Origin: Stictocephala bisonia
Taxonomy: Eukaryota; Arthropoda; Insecta; Hemiptera; Membracidae
Assembly: GCA_035578905.1 (NCBI GenBank)
Contig: JAQJVL010000325.1
Span: 476,198 to 540,197 of the forward strand
Reading direction: 5' to 3'
DNA length: 64,000 nucleotides
Position 1 is the stretch's first letter. The number at the start of each line of letters is the position of its first letter. The position numbers and the translations under genes are program-made. This document shows, piece by piece, positions 23,298-34,535 of the stretch. The notes below the pieces were generated by a model. That model worked only from the letters and a program-made list of their open reading frames with translations. It did no database searches and had not been told where the DNA came from.

Positions 23298-23840
23298 ACT
23301 ACTCTCTTATAACCAAATATATACTCTTATAACCCAATATATACTCTTATAACCCAATATATAACTACTCTCTTATAACCCAATATATAACTATTCTCTT
23401 ATAACCCAATATATAACTAATCTCTTATAACCCAATATATGACTACTATCTCATAACCCAATATATGACTACTCTCTTATAACCCAATATATGGCTACTC
23501 TCTTATAACCCAATATATGACTACTCTCTCATAACCCAATATATAACTACTCTCTTATAACCCAATATATGACTACTCTCTTATAACCAAATATATGACT
23601 ACTCTCTTATAACCAAATATATGACTACTCTCTTATAACCCAATATATGACTACTCTCTTATAACCCAATATATGACTACTCTCTTATAACCCAATATAT
23701 GACTACTCTCTTATAACCCAATATATGACTACTCTCTCATAACCCAATATATAACTACTCTCTTATAACCAAATATATGACTACTTTCTTATAACCCAAT
23801 ATATAACTACTCTCTTATAACCCAATATATGACTACTCTC
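23298..23840. repeat. 26-bp tandem array, ~21 copies
   Basis: The unit is GACTACTCTCTTATAACC followed by CAATATAT. Variants include AACT for GACT, AACCAAATAT for AACCCAATAT and CTCTCAT for CTCTTAT. Two short units near the left end lack the CTACTC portion. The array is uninterrupted and ends where GACTACTCTC runs into unique ATCATAC. Confidence 0.95.
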
Positions 23841-24419
23841 ATCATACTTTTCTCTTTTGATTTCCAATGATACTAGAAATATCTCTGAGAACTAATAATT
23901 CTATAATTATTTAGAATAAAAAGAACATAAAGTTACTGCAAATATTTGTTTTAAAATAAACGAATATCTCCGATTATTGTAGTAATTTTAGTTAACTACC
24001 GATATATAAAATAAGAAATAATATTTTGAGAAGGATCAGCTGATAATCACCGGCTGTTCATTTGTCATTGGGCTATTAATTAATGACACTTTCTAAGGAA
24101 TAAGTCGGCCTTAGTTTGTAACAATGACTACATTCGCTCATCTACACTCATCACACTCATTCGAAATCCATATTCGCCCATATCTTGACAATCGGCGTCT
24201 TATGAATAAATAAATAAAAATAAATAAATAAAAATAAATAAAAATAAAATAATGCCAGACGAATTGGTAAAAAATTGAAATATATTTTTAACACAAACTA
24301 TTATGTTGTAGTGTGGGGTTTTATAAAGAAAGCTAGTTTCAAATAACAGCCTGTTTTTCAAAATAATTTTTTTAATTCATCAATATAACTGTTGAATGAA
24401 TAAACAACCCTAATATTTA
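23841..24419. other. AT-rich DNA with an (AATAA)n tract
   Basis: 24205-24251 is a mixed AATA/AAATA microsatellite. Nothing else recognised. Confidence 0.6.
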
Positions 24420-24755
24420 CGTTAAAGAGTGACAAATTTTGCTCTTTGGTATTTTACGCCAATCCCATTCCTAGAGAGGCCGTTTTCACTCTAAATCATA
24501 TTCCAATTAGAATCTGAATACCAGAGTGTAATTTCCTTGGAACTGCCCTCATGGAAGCTACTTTATGTACGTTTAATATACCTTCATTTGTTCATTTTAG
24601 ATTATTGTGTATTCGTAAATAATTGATCCACTTCACTGTTAAGGTAAAGAATGTCACTCAGGCCAATGAAGTGAAATGACAATTATCTTTATTGAATTTA
24701 CAAATGGCAAGGTTAGGATTACATAGTACCCTATTATAACTAACCATAAATTTAG
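24420..24755 (+). repeat. Dispersed repeat R3, copy 2
   Basis: Partner of 6985-7560. Shares GAGAGGCCGTTTTCACTCTAAA, ATACCAGAGTGTAATTTCC, GGAACTGCC, GTGAAATGACAA and GGCAAGGTTAGGA in the same order, with a shorter middle segment. Confidence 0.6.
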
Positions 24756-26060
24756 TACACCATACCATGCATTCAGTAAAACACTTTATAAATTAACATC
24801 ACTACGTTATAGAATTGAAGTAAAAGTTTCACAATTAATAATATTTTTAAGTGTGTAGGGCAAGAATATAAGTTTGCACTAAGATAATGTAAAGGGATTG
24901 ACGAAAAACATTTACTTGACTTATTTTGAATGCAGTTACTTGCTTTAACCAACATTTTACCATATGTTTAATTTGTTTTATAAATATAAACATACATAGT
25001 TTTGTATTCATAAAAATAGCTCTGATTCTAAATTTAAAACTGAAGTTGATTGCGTTGTATTTTATTTAGTTGGATTCTTTAATACAATAAAATAAGCTTT
25101 AAAACCCTCTTAAAATGCACATGAAAAGCATTTAAAACAACAAGTGACGAGGAAAGTAAGTAGTAATAATTACAAAAAAATTGACTAGGAAGAAAATTTT
25201 AGTTGGACTGTGTAGGGTGAATGTTTCTTGAGACTAAAATTATATACTTGGAAATACTTTATTTCTGCCATTTTTTACCTGGTCAAGCTTTATATACTAA
25301 CAAAAACTTTGTCAGGAACTATTCGAAAAAGTATATAGTGATTTTAATTCTTATAACAGCACTGAATTTTTGGTTCTATTGAGAATAAGAGGGTGGAGGG
25401 GAATATTACATTACATTGAGGAGGTTTAAAAGGTTTAAAGGTGGTGGTGGGGGGTCAATCAAAGACATTTTTTGAGAGGTCATCTTAGAAAATAGTTGGA
25501 ACCCTGATGAGGTATTTGAAATTACAGGCCTTTCCTGATGTTATTTATTTGCCTAACGCTGCCAGATAGTGCCTATGGTGTCGAGGGATGAATGGATGCA
25601 AATCACCACTGGTTAGCTATAGTTACTGGTGTTGTCCTTATATAGAAGGTGGGGGTACCTCCAGCGTTCCCTATCATAAAGCCATACAACTATCCCTTTG
25701 AAGTATGGGGAGATTCGGTTGAAAAGTAAAGCTTATGATGACAGAGGACTACATGTGAAAGAAATGTCGGTTCCGTAAAAAAAATCCCATCTATATACAA
25801 TCTAAACTGAAAAAGATTTATACTGTTGTTTATTACGTAAAAAAATGTATTCAAGTTATTAGAGTAAACACTCCACAAATACATGATTTGTCAATTTACC
25901 AACCATGACTGTCACTGGCAAAATCCCCAAAGCATTAGCAAAAAAGACGATTTTTTAAATAATAGAAACTCAGAGAATAGAAGAGTCAAAATGAAAATGT
26001 CTACTGTAACATTTGTGATATAGAATATTTGTATTGTGTTTGTCTCAGAAGAAATCAGGA
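24756..26060. other. Unannotated
   Basis: No gene recognised. 25,385-25,460 is purine/G-rich with a GGTGGTGGTGGGGGG run. 25,500-25,680 is somewhat GC-richer. The last bases before 26,061 lead directly into the 94-bp array. Confidence 0.5.
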
Positions 26061-28034
26061 CTGTCCCTTGGTATAACGGTATGTAAAGTTATCAGTATGT
26101 AGGTCAGACAGTCCTTGTTACAAACAGCAGAGACCTAGGTATTGTTAAATAGGGCTGTCCCTTGGTATAACGGTATGTAAAGTTATCAGTATGTAGGTCA
26201 GACAGTCCTTGTTACAAACAGCAGAGACCTAGGTATTGTTAAATAGGGCTGTCCCTTGGTATAACGGTATGTAAAGTTATCAGTATGTAGGTCAGACAGT
26301 CCTTGTTACAAACAGCAGAGACCTAGGTATTGTTAAATAGGGCTGTCCCTTGGTATAACGGTATGTAAAGTTATCAGTATGTAGGTCAGACAGTCCTTGT
26401 TACAAACAGCAGAGACCTAGGTATTGTTAAATAGGGCTGTCCCTTGGTATAACGGTATGTAAAGTTATCAGTATGTAGGTCAGACAGTCCTTGTTACAAA
26501 CAGCAGAGACCTAGGTATTGTTAAATAGGGCTGTCCCTTGGTATAACGGTATGTAAAGTTATCAGTATGTAGGTCAGACAGTCCTTGTTACAAACAGCAG
26601 AGACCTAGGTATTGTTAAATAGGGCTGTCCCTTGGTATAACGGTATGTAAAGTTATCAGTATGTAGGTCAGACAGTCCTTGTTACAAACAGCAGAGACCT
26701 AGGTATTGTTAAATAGGGCTGTCCCTTGGTATAACGGTATGTAAAGTTATCAGTATGTAGGTCAGACAGTCCTTGTTACAAACAGCAGAGACCTAGGTAT
26801 TGTTAAATAGGGCTGTCCCTTGGTATAACGGTATGTAAAGTTATCAGTATGTAGGTCAGACAGTCCTTGTTACAAACAGCAGAGATCTAGGTATTGTTAA
26901 ATAGGGCTGTCCCTTGGTATAACGGTATGTAAAGTTATCAGTATGTAGGTCAGACAGTCCTTGTTACAAACAGCAGAGACCTAGGTATTGTTAAATAGGG
27001 CTGTCCCTTGGTATAACGGTATGTAAAGTTATCAGTATGTAGGTCAGACAGTCCTTGTTACAAACAGCAGAGACCTAGGTATTGTTAAATAGGGCTGTCC
27101 CTTGGTATAACGGTATGTAAAGTTATCAGTATGTAGGTCAGACAGTCCTTGTTACAAACAGCAGAGATCTAGGTATTGTTAAATAGGGCTGTCCCTTGGT
27201 ATAACGGTATGTAAAGTTATCAGTATGTAGGTCAGACAGTCCTTGTTACAAACAGCAGAGATCTAGGTATTGTTAAATAGGGCTGTCCCTTGGTATAACG
27301 GTATGTAAAGTTATCAGTATGTAGGTCAGACAGTCCTTGTTACAAACAGCAGAGATCTAGGTATTGTTAAATAGGGCTGTCCCTTGGTATAACGGTATGT
27401 AAAGTTATCAGTATGTAGGTCAGACAGTCCTTGTTACAAACAGCAGAGACCTAGGTATTGTTAAATAGGGCTGTCCCTTGGTATAACGGTATGTAAAGTT
27501 ATCAGTATGTAGGTCAGACAGTCCTTGTTACAAACAGCAGAGACCTAGGTATTGTTAAATAGGGCTGTCCCTTGGTATAACGGTATGTAAAGTTATCAGT
27601 ATGTAGGTCAGACAGTCCTTGTTACAAACAGCAGAGACCTAGGTATTGTTAAATAGGGCTGTCCCTTGGTATAACGGTATGTAAAGTTATCAGTATGTAG
27701 GTCAGACAGTCCTTGTTACAAACAGCAGAGATCTAGGTATTGTTAAATAGGGCTGTCCCTTGGTATAACGGTATGTAAAGTTATCAGTATGTAGGTCAGA
27801 CAGTCCTTGTTACAAACAGCAGAGACCTAGGTATTGTTAAATAGGGCTGTCCCTTGGTATAACGGTATGTAAAGTTATCAGTATGTAGGTCAGACAGTCC
27901 TTGTTACAAACAGCAGAGACCTAGGTATTGTTAAATAGGGCTGTCCCTTGGTATAACGGTATGTAAAGTTATCAGTATGTAGGTCAGACAGTCCTTGTTA
28001 CAAACAGCAGAGATCTAGGTATTGTTAATTAGAA
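26061..28034. repeat. 94-bp satellite-like array, 21 copies
   Basis: Twenty-one head-to-tail copies start every 94 bp from CTGTCCCTTGGTATAACGG at 26061 to the last at 27941; the final copy ends at 28034. Copies look identical except for one C/T site: AGACCTAGG (AvrII word) versus AGATCTAGG (BglII word). By my reading the T form is in copies 9, 12, 13, 14, 18 and 21. GGACTGTC/GGGCTGTC near the start can pair with GACAGTCC about 50 bases later. TGGTATAACGG resembles a tRNA A-box, but no B-box follows. No frame stays open across units. Confidence 0.97.
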
Positions 28035-28189
28035 CGTCTGGACGTGATCATTGGACCAGATCTAATTGGAAGGAGAAGATCCAGAAATATGTTGTATGTC
28101 GCATATAAATTTACATAAAATATAAAATCACAGTATAACGTTCTTACAAGATATCATAATAACTAACATTTTAAATTTCCATGACATCA
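28035..28189. other. Unique flank of the 94-bp array
   Basis: Contains a short inverted word pair (AATTAGAACGTCTGG at 28027-28041, CCAGATCTAATT at 28056-28067). Confidence 0.5.
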
Positions 28190-28700
28190 ATTTTTACTTT
28201 CTCCCATGTACGTTACCATAGAGAAAGTATTGTGATCGTCCAAAACAAATTTTGTTACAAGTTGGTCTAAAAATCCATTTTAGGGTCCCCTGAACCCAAA
28301 AAAGTGTTTTTTTCGAAAATAATTGTTTTTGTCTGTCCGTATGTAAGTATGTGCAGTTCACTGGAGACCAAACGGATGGATCCTTTTTTTTGAAATTTTG
28401 TATGTAGGTGTATTTAGCTAATAACTCCAGACTGTTTTTTCTCTTTTTGGAAATTTTAGTTTTTTAATATACGAGTATTTATAGACAAATCATACAATAA
28501 TGGAATTTTCTAAAAAAAACGGCTGTACCAATTTTGATTTATGAGAAAAGATGCGAATTACAATTTAAAATAGTTTAGTAAAAATTGCATGTCTCTAACA
28601 ATTAGTTTTTTAGTTATGACAAAAAGACATATTTGAGAATCAAACTGGTAATCTTCAAAGTTTTGATTTTTTAGTGTTTAATATGGGAGAAGTTTGAGCC
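28190..28700. repeat. Possible interspersed repeat with a transposon-style spacer
   Basis: Contains TTTTCGAAAATAATTG, then GTCTGTCCGTATGTAAGTAT, then ACTGGAGACCAAACGGATGG and TGAAATTTTGTATG. From general memory, this wording is common in non-coding repeats of arthropods. No ORF or termini were identified, and no second copy lies in this window. Confidence 0.35.
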
Positions 28701-29384
28701 AATTCTTTAGAACCATTTATTATATTAGTGGGGAAATTATCTGATAAGTGTAAATACGTACGCTGTGTATATTTGTTTATTAATTATTAAGACGTCGATC
28801 GTCAAAATATGGGCAAAAATATATTTCGAAGTAGTATGATGAGTTTAGATGAGCAAATGTAGGCATTGTTTCAAAATAATTCTAAATAAGTTTAAATTTA
28901 CTCAGAACAATTCTATTTGAACAACAATATATCTAGAAGGGCAAACATATTCTGACTATAACAATGGAAATAAATTATACTGTGGCGCATTTAAATTGTA
29001 TTCAATTTTATAAATTGGCCCAAACTACTTAAATAAAAGCATATATTTCAAACCTTACATATTATGGTCACAACTATTATGATCTGCGTGAACTGATACT
29101 ATCTGAGTCACTTAAGATCTCTACTAGTTTGTCTCTTTCAATATAAAATAGAAAGCACGTGGTTGATTGGTTTTAGAACAAATTTGTATGGGTACATTTT
29201 TACTGTCAGTTAAAGGCATGTACAATTTATGTTTTAATGTAAACACTGTGAATTCTGAGAAGCATAAATAAAATATTTAATCCAGAAATATGAAGAAAGG
29301 TGAAACAGAACTCAGTTTTAGGGTTAGGTTACTGTCTTATACATGAACATTTAGTAACCTGTTATATGCCATGTCTGGTGCCTG
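28701..29384. other. AT-rich DNA, no feature seen
   Basis: No gene or repeat recognised. Confidence 0.55.
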
Positions 29385-29440
29385 CATTATGTATGAACTG
29401 CCTGTATAAATCACAAGCACTACTGTTTAGGGCATTCCTA
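29385..29440 (+). repeat. Dispersed repeat R4, copy 2
   Basis: TGCATTATGTATGAACTGCC followed by TGTATAAATCACAA, matching 8212-8285. Confidence 0.6.
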
Positions 29441-30828
29441 CTGAATAAATATCTTCTTAACAAATACTAAATTATAACATAGTAACGATTTTACAAATAT
29501 TTCTCTAAACTAACAACAGTTCATTAAATTTAGTTTTTGCGTATCAAAGCAAAATTACATTTAAGTCTTATTACAGTCTTAATACAGTCGATATCCCTTA
29601 CTAAAACGTGAATTGCAAGCTGGAATTTATTGAGACTGACATTGCATAGCTAGTAAGACATGACATTTTGTAGATAGAAAGAAGATTATATTTAAGATGA
29701 GTAGAACAACACGATAATAAGACAAGACAAAACATGTCTCTGGCGATTTGACAGGCAAAGTTCTAAATGAGGATATTTTACATAGAGTGAATGGAGAAAA
29801 TAGCCACATACTGTACGTCCACTTCTGAGATAAAGAAAAATTATGATGGCGGAGAAACAGGAGGAGAAAAAGATGATCACATATGTTACTACAGACAGGA
29901 CCCTAGTGCTGTGTGTCTGGTTTGAAATAAACTTACTTCTCCAGTGACAGTTACATTCATACTAATAGATCAACATCTCGGATAGAAGAAAATGAACTGT
30001 TTTAGTTTTCTTCTAAAAGTCTATTTTTATTACGATTGTAAAATCACAATATAAAGAAATCCTATTATTTTAATTATTTTTATTGCTATCGCATAATCTT
30101 TGTTCCAGTGTTTTATTTTTGTAACTATGTAACCTATATTGAAATATCAACACAAGAACCAGCCAGCACACTATATAATCAGTCAACTAAGTCATATCTA
30201 AGGCTAGATTTTGAAGAGACTGTACACAAAAGTCGTAGAAGAAGTACGGTGGAAGTACGGGAATATTCATTATCTCCTTGCACTACTCCCCTACACGCCT
30301 AGCAACATGACCCGGTCTGAACATGGTACCGTATTTATGATGCCGGTGTGTAGGCTCAGTGGCACTTCAAGGTTTGAATCCCTAACTGAGCTAGCGGTCC
30401 CTAATTGGGTTAAGTTCACAAACAGGTTGCGAACCCATGTGAACTGGCAAGTGAAGTTAAAAAAATGTTTTTATATATATTGAGTATTTCAATTTAGTTT
30501 TCTTGACTATAGTTAATTTTCAAATCAAAACAAACTATATATAAGTAGTCAAAATTATTACAGTTATTTTAAACTTCAAACCTATTTAAAAATTAAATTA
30601 GTATATTTTCAGTATTGAGCAGTATGAGTTTTAACTCATTATCTGAGTATATTTTCCAAATAAGAGTAGATCATTATTTTAACTTCATTTGGTCGTGGTA
30701 TACAGTATTTTCTTAAATTAAACAAGTTGGTTATCGAAATTGGACGTAAATTATCACAAACAATAAATGAACAGTATAGACTGTTCAAAATAATACATAC
30801 TGCACATGTGGTTAAGTTTGTTTAACAT
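29441..30828. other. Unannotated; GC-richer block at 30.15-30.45 kb
   Basis: 30108-30483 is less AT-rich and holds two overlapping open frames (64 and 90 codons) that I do not recognise. 30346-30392 contains GTAGGCTCAGTGGC and GGTTTGAATCCC. These look like tRNA A- and B-box words but are too close together for a tRNA; a truncated SINE head is possible. Confidence 0.35.
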
Positions 30829-30872
30829 TTCAACAATGATATCATTGTTGAACATTTCAACAATGATATCAT
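30829..30872. repeat. 24-bp perfect palindrome with tandem half-copy
   Basis: TTCAACAATGAT followed by its inverse ATCATTGTTGAA (30829-30852) is perfect. The segment AACATTTCAACAATGATATC is then repeated directly at 30851. The structure looks like a small local template-switch duplication. Confidence 0.8.
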
Positions 30873-32194
30873 CTAACAGTGGTTTTGTAAATTGTTTACC
30901 CTAGGTCATAAGAGTGCAGAATATCACTAGAGACTGGTCAGAATATTGTACAGTTTCATAACCAATTGAATTTATATTGGAATACATATATTAGAAATGT
31001 AAGAAAATATTATTAACTTTATTTTATAAAATATATAAAGCAATTAAAACTTTGATTGACAGCAATTTAATCACTATCCAGGCTTCTGGTATGAATCTCT
31101 CTAAGGTAATATTACTCATATTTTCAAATTTAAAAGTTTAATCCTAAGTAATGAGCATTCTAAATTTATTATGATGCAGCTAGTAATATTTGTATTTTAT
31201 CTTCTAGCAATTGTTTGAAAAGTACTTTCGTGAAATTTTCCATTTGAATTTTTACAATGATAAAGATTTTTATATAATTTTATACATACATGTAATGAAT
31301 GAAGTACAAAATTTTGTATATTTAAGTTTAAACACATGAATTTTCCTTTAATGCCAGCGATATTTTTCGGAAAAAATTCTTGATAACCGACTGCTTCAAT
31401 AACAAAGGAAATAGCAATATGATGGAGTCCATATTTTTGAAACAGCTGATTTACAAACCTTCTACACATAATTTAGTAAATTGGGACTAGGGAGCCGTAT
31501 ATGATAGACAGTTTTTAACTTGAATAAAATGTTTTGTTATTCTTAATTTATAATTCTGAATTAATTGTTGGGAACAATATTTTATAATGCAAAAAATCTC
31601 TTTAAATATGATACAACAGACTAATTTTTCCAATGTTCATAACACTTACTCTGAGAAAGAAAATAATACTTTAGTGACTGTGGTGATAGAATTTGTTTTG
31701 TTATAAAATATAAACACAAGATTTGTCGATACATCATACTGCCCAGTTTCTGCCATAATATTCTCAAAGAACTTGTTTAATCTTTCTATAAAAAATGTGC
31801 TCCAACAATGCACATGTGTAAGATTTATGCCACATGAAAAAATGTAAATTATTTATATCATGTATTATGTACATTATTCACTAGTAATTTATTAGATTTT
31901 ATTATTATTTTAAAAACAATTTATTTATGTACTGATTTTGGTTGTTATTTACATTTTTAACCTTTTAAGATTTGTTATTTTGACACTAAAACTCGAAGGT
32001 AATAATTTGATCTTAAAATATTCTATTTCGTTAGCTGTTTGGACAGTGTTATTGGAAGGTTTCAAAATATGCATTTATGCTTGTCTGATAATGTTTCTTG
32101 GTTGTGAAACATTTTTATTCTGTTATTATATATAGTATGTATGAAAATGTACATTTTGAATACACAGTAACTGCCATTACACACGCATTACAAT
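30873..32194. other. AT-rich DNA, no feature seen
   Basis: Nothing recognised. Open frames of 65-90 codons here are AT-driven. Confidence 0.55.
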
Positions 32195-32392
32195 CCGATG
32201 TCCATAAAAGTGGACAAGCAATGAATACAATGCCACATTATGTTGCTTCAAATACATGATGTATTCGTCCATTAATGGTTATTGGTGTTGGACTGTAATG
32301 GGTTGAATACAGATGTATTAGCAGTGTACTCAATGGTACCAACCGCTGATAATGGTCTTGGGGCTGCAAGCACTCTGGGTCATACAACATAG
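32195..32392 (+). repeat. Dispersed repeat R8, copy 2
   Basis: About 200 bp, inverted relative to 37564-37775 and with a shorter relative at 13594-13730. Landmarks are CAATGAATACAATG, TATTCGTCCATTAATGG, TTATTGGTGTTGGACTGTA, TGGTACCAACC, GATAATGGTCTTG and GCACTCTGGG. The family is non-coding as far as I can see. Type unknown. Confidence 0.8.
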
Positions 32393-33272
32393 AATTATTT
32401 ATTTTATATATTTATTAATTAATAGAGTAAAAATCTAAATAACACAGTTTTAAAATTTTTATTAGCAAACAATGTTAACAGTTTTTTTTAAAGCTTTTCA
32501 AAACACATAAATTGCGTTTTATGACATATTATTTGGGACAAAGTAGAGTAAATTTACTATAAATATTCTAATTTTTTAAATAATCGACAAATAGTGAGCT
32601 TAAATATCAATAGTTTTAATACGCAGATAATAAAACAAAATTTTACCTTTTTTTCAATATGCCCAAAATAAATCTTTAATACAAGGCACTGAATGAAAAT
32701 TAAAATGTCAAGTCATATTGCACAATATTTAAAAGTGGTAAGCAAGCAACGTAAAGTTCTTAGTTTATATTTGTTTGAACGTAATTGAAAAGCAACATTT
32801 TCTGCAATGTATTACAGTAAAATATAATGATTTAGCTTAAACTTTAAACTTTCTTACATTTTATTGAACAGTCAATATAACTTTTACTGTTATCTTATTT
32901 TGTAGGACATTCGGTCGAATAATACAAAATACCTTTGTAATACTTAGAAAATAAATCATGGAATAAGAGGCGATTAATTGAATAATGTTTAATAAAAATG
33001 TTCAACCAATGTCACTATCAAAATTTATTATATGTAAATGAGTTTAAATTTAGCATTTCTACAAGTTCAAATGTTTTAAAGCCTTCTTTACTGTAAACTA
33101 AACAGTAAAAACGCAACTAAACAGTAACAATTTTGATTATGCTATTAAAACATTTATTATATTTGTGAGGAAGTCAATTTTCGTATTTTACATAATTACT
33201 AAAATATAATCATAAAAGAATTTTTATAAAAGATACAAAACTAACTAAACCTTAAATAAAATTTGCTCAGTG
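32393..33272. other. AT-rich DNA, no feature seen
   Basis: Nothing recognised. Confidence 0.6.
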
Positions 33273-33330
33273 TGTTACAGTGGTATTGGCCTATCCACCC
33301 ATACATATACGTACAGTAGATTGACCCACC
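33273..33330 (-). repeat. Dispersed minisatellite M, locus 4
   Basis: ACAGTGGTATTGGCCTAT, CCACCCATACATATACGTAC and TTGACCCACC: about 1.5 units on the C-rich strand. Confidence 0.65.
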
Positions 33331-34474
33331 AGCTTTTTTTATTCAGACCACTATTTTTAAGTTAGAAAATAAAACAATTCTTAAAAACTATAATAATATG
33401 AATTTTGGATTGCTTAAAAATACTATCCATTCCAAAGTGCTCAACATTTTACACATCTAGTAACTCTGAATAGATCATTTTATTCTGCACAGACCAAAGT
33501 GCATTAAAGTAAAAATATTATTGTAAAAAGGGTAAAAAGTAAAACGGGGATGAAAAGACAATAGTTAATCAAAGACTACAGGTTGAAGTGAATGGGGATA
33601 AAAGCCTTTTAGTGGCCAAATAATAGCCCCTCATCACAAAGCAATACCCCAGCAATATGGAGCTATTGTTAAGGACATACTTTATTGTCTTTACTATCAG
33701 TCCACGTGAAGTTGCATGTTAATCCCATCGTAATAACTATATATTTGATAATTTATCAAGATGTGACATTTATTTGACTTATTTTACAATTTGTTCTTAC
33801 CCTTACAGATCAATAATGTATGAGTAGGTTTATACAAAAATAGTAAACTGTAGGAAGAACTATTGTGTGACAATAAAAAGAGAACGTAATTTTGAATACA
33901 TTTTATTGTTAATTATTTTGCAAAATTGTAGTTTTAAAATACTATTTCACATCTTTATAATGATGAAAAGTATAAATGTATGAAGCCGAAATACTTGGAA
34001 AATATATATGTAATTGTATAGTTCGGATTAACAATATTTCAACGCCGGATGTATTACAGGATTCCATAGAGATGCTAAGTTAATTAATTAATGAATAGCT
34101 TTATCGATGGAGAGTAGCAACCCTGTCCCAACAAAGTGGTCTAACTACATTGTTCTACTAGTTATGTTTTACATTTATTTTAAAAATGAATTTTTTTTAA
34201 TAAAATAAACATGCTTATTTTTAATGTTGATGAAATTAGTTATCACACGACACTTATTTCATTGCTAGTGTAGCAATAACTTTAATGCATTTATAAAATA
34301 GATCCAAATTAGGTCTGGTCTTAAAGAATATCTGTTAGCATTGGCACAAAAACATTGCTCAGACTTAACAATTTATCAAAATAAATCGACAAAGACAAAG
34401 AGTGACGAAGAAAAAACCATTCAAACATCAATTTTTGCCCTCTGTGGACTGGCGTGGTTTGACAACTGCACTCA
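33331..34474. other. AT-rich DNA, no feature seen
   Basis: Nothing recognised. Confidence 0.6.
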
Positions 34475-34535
34475 GTCCACAAAAATTCGACACCCTGTGA
34501 AGCAGACAGTCCACAAACTACAGAAATCAGCATGT
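34475..34535 (+). repeat. Dispersed repeat R5, copy 2
   Basis: GTCCACAA, TTCGACACCC and GACAGTCCACAAACTACAGA, matching 8609-8668. Overlapping frames of 87 (+) and 115 (-) codons at 34.3-34.67 kb cover this repeat and are not recognised. Confidence 0.6.

Noticed and set aside
26061..28034. 94-bp array as tandem tRNA genes or a CRISPR array
   Set aside because: No B-box or cloverleaf, and units are identical throughout with no unique spacers; a eukaryotic-type tandem repeat.
30346..30392. tRNA gene from A-box-like GTAGGCTCAGTGGC and B-box-like GGTTTGAATCCC
   Set aside because: The boxes are too close and there is no cloverleaf; at most a truncated SINE head.
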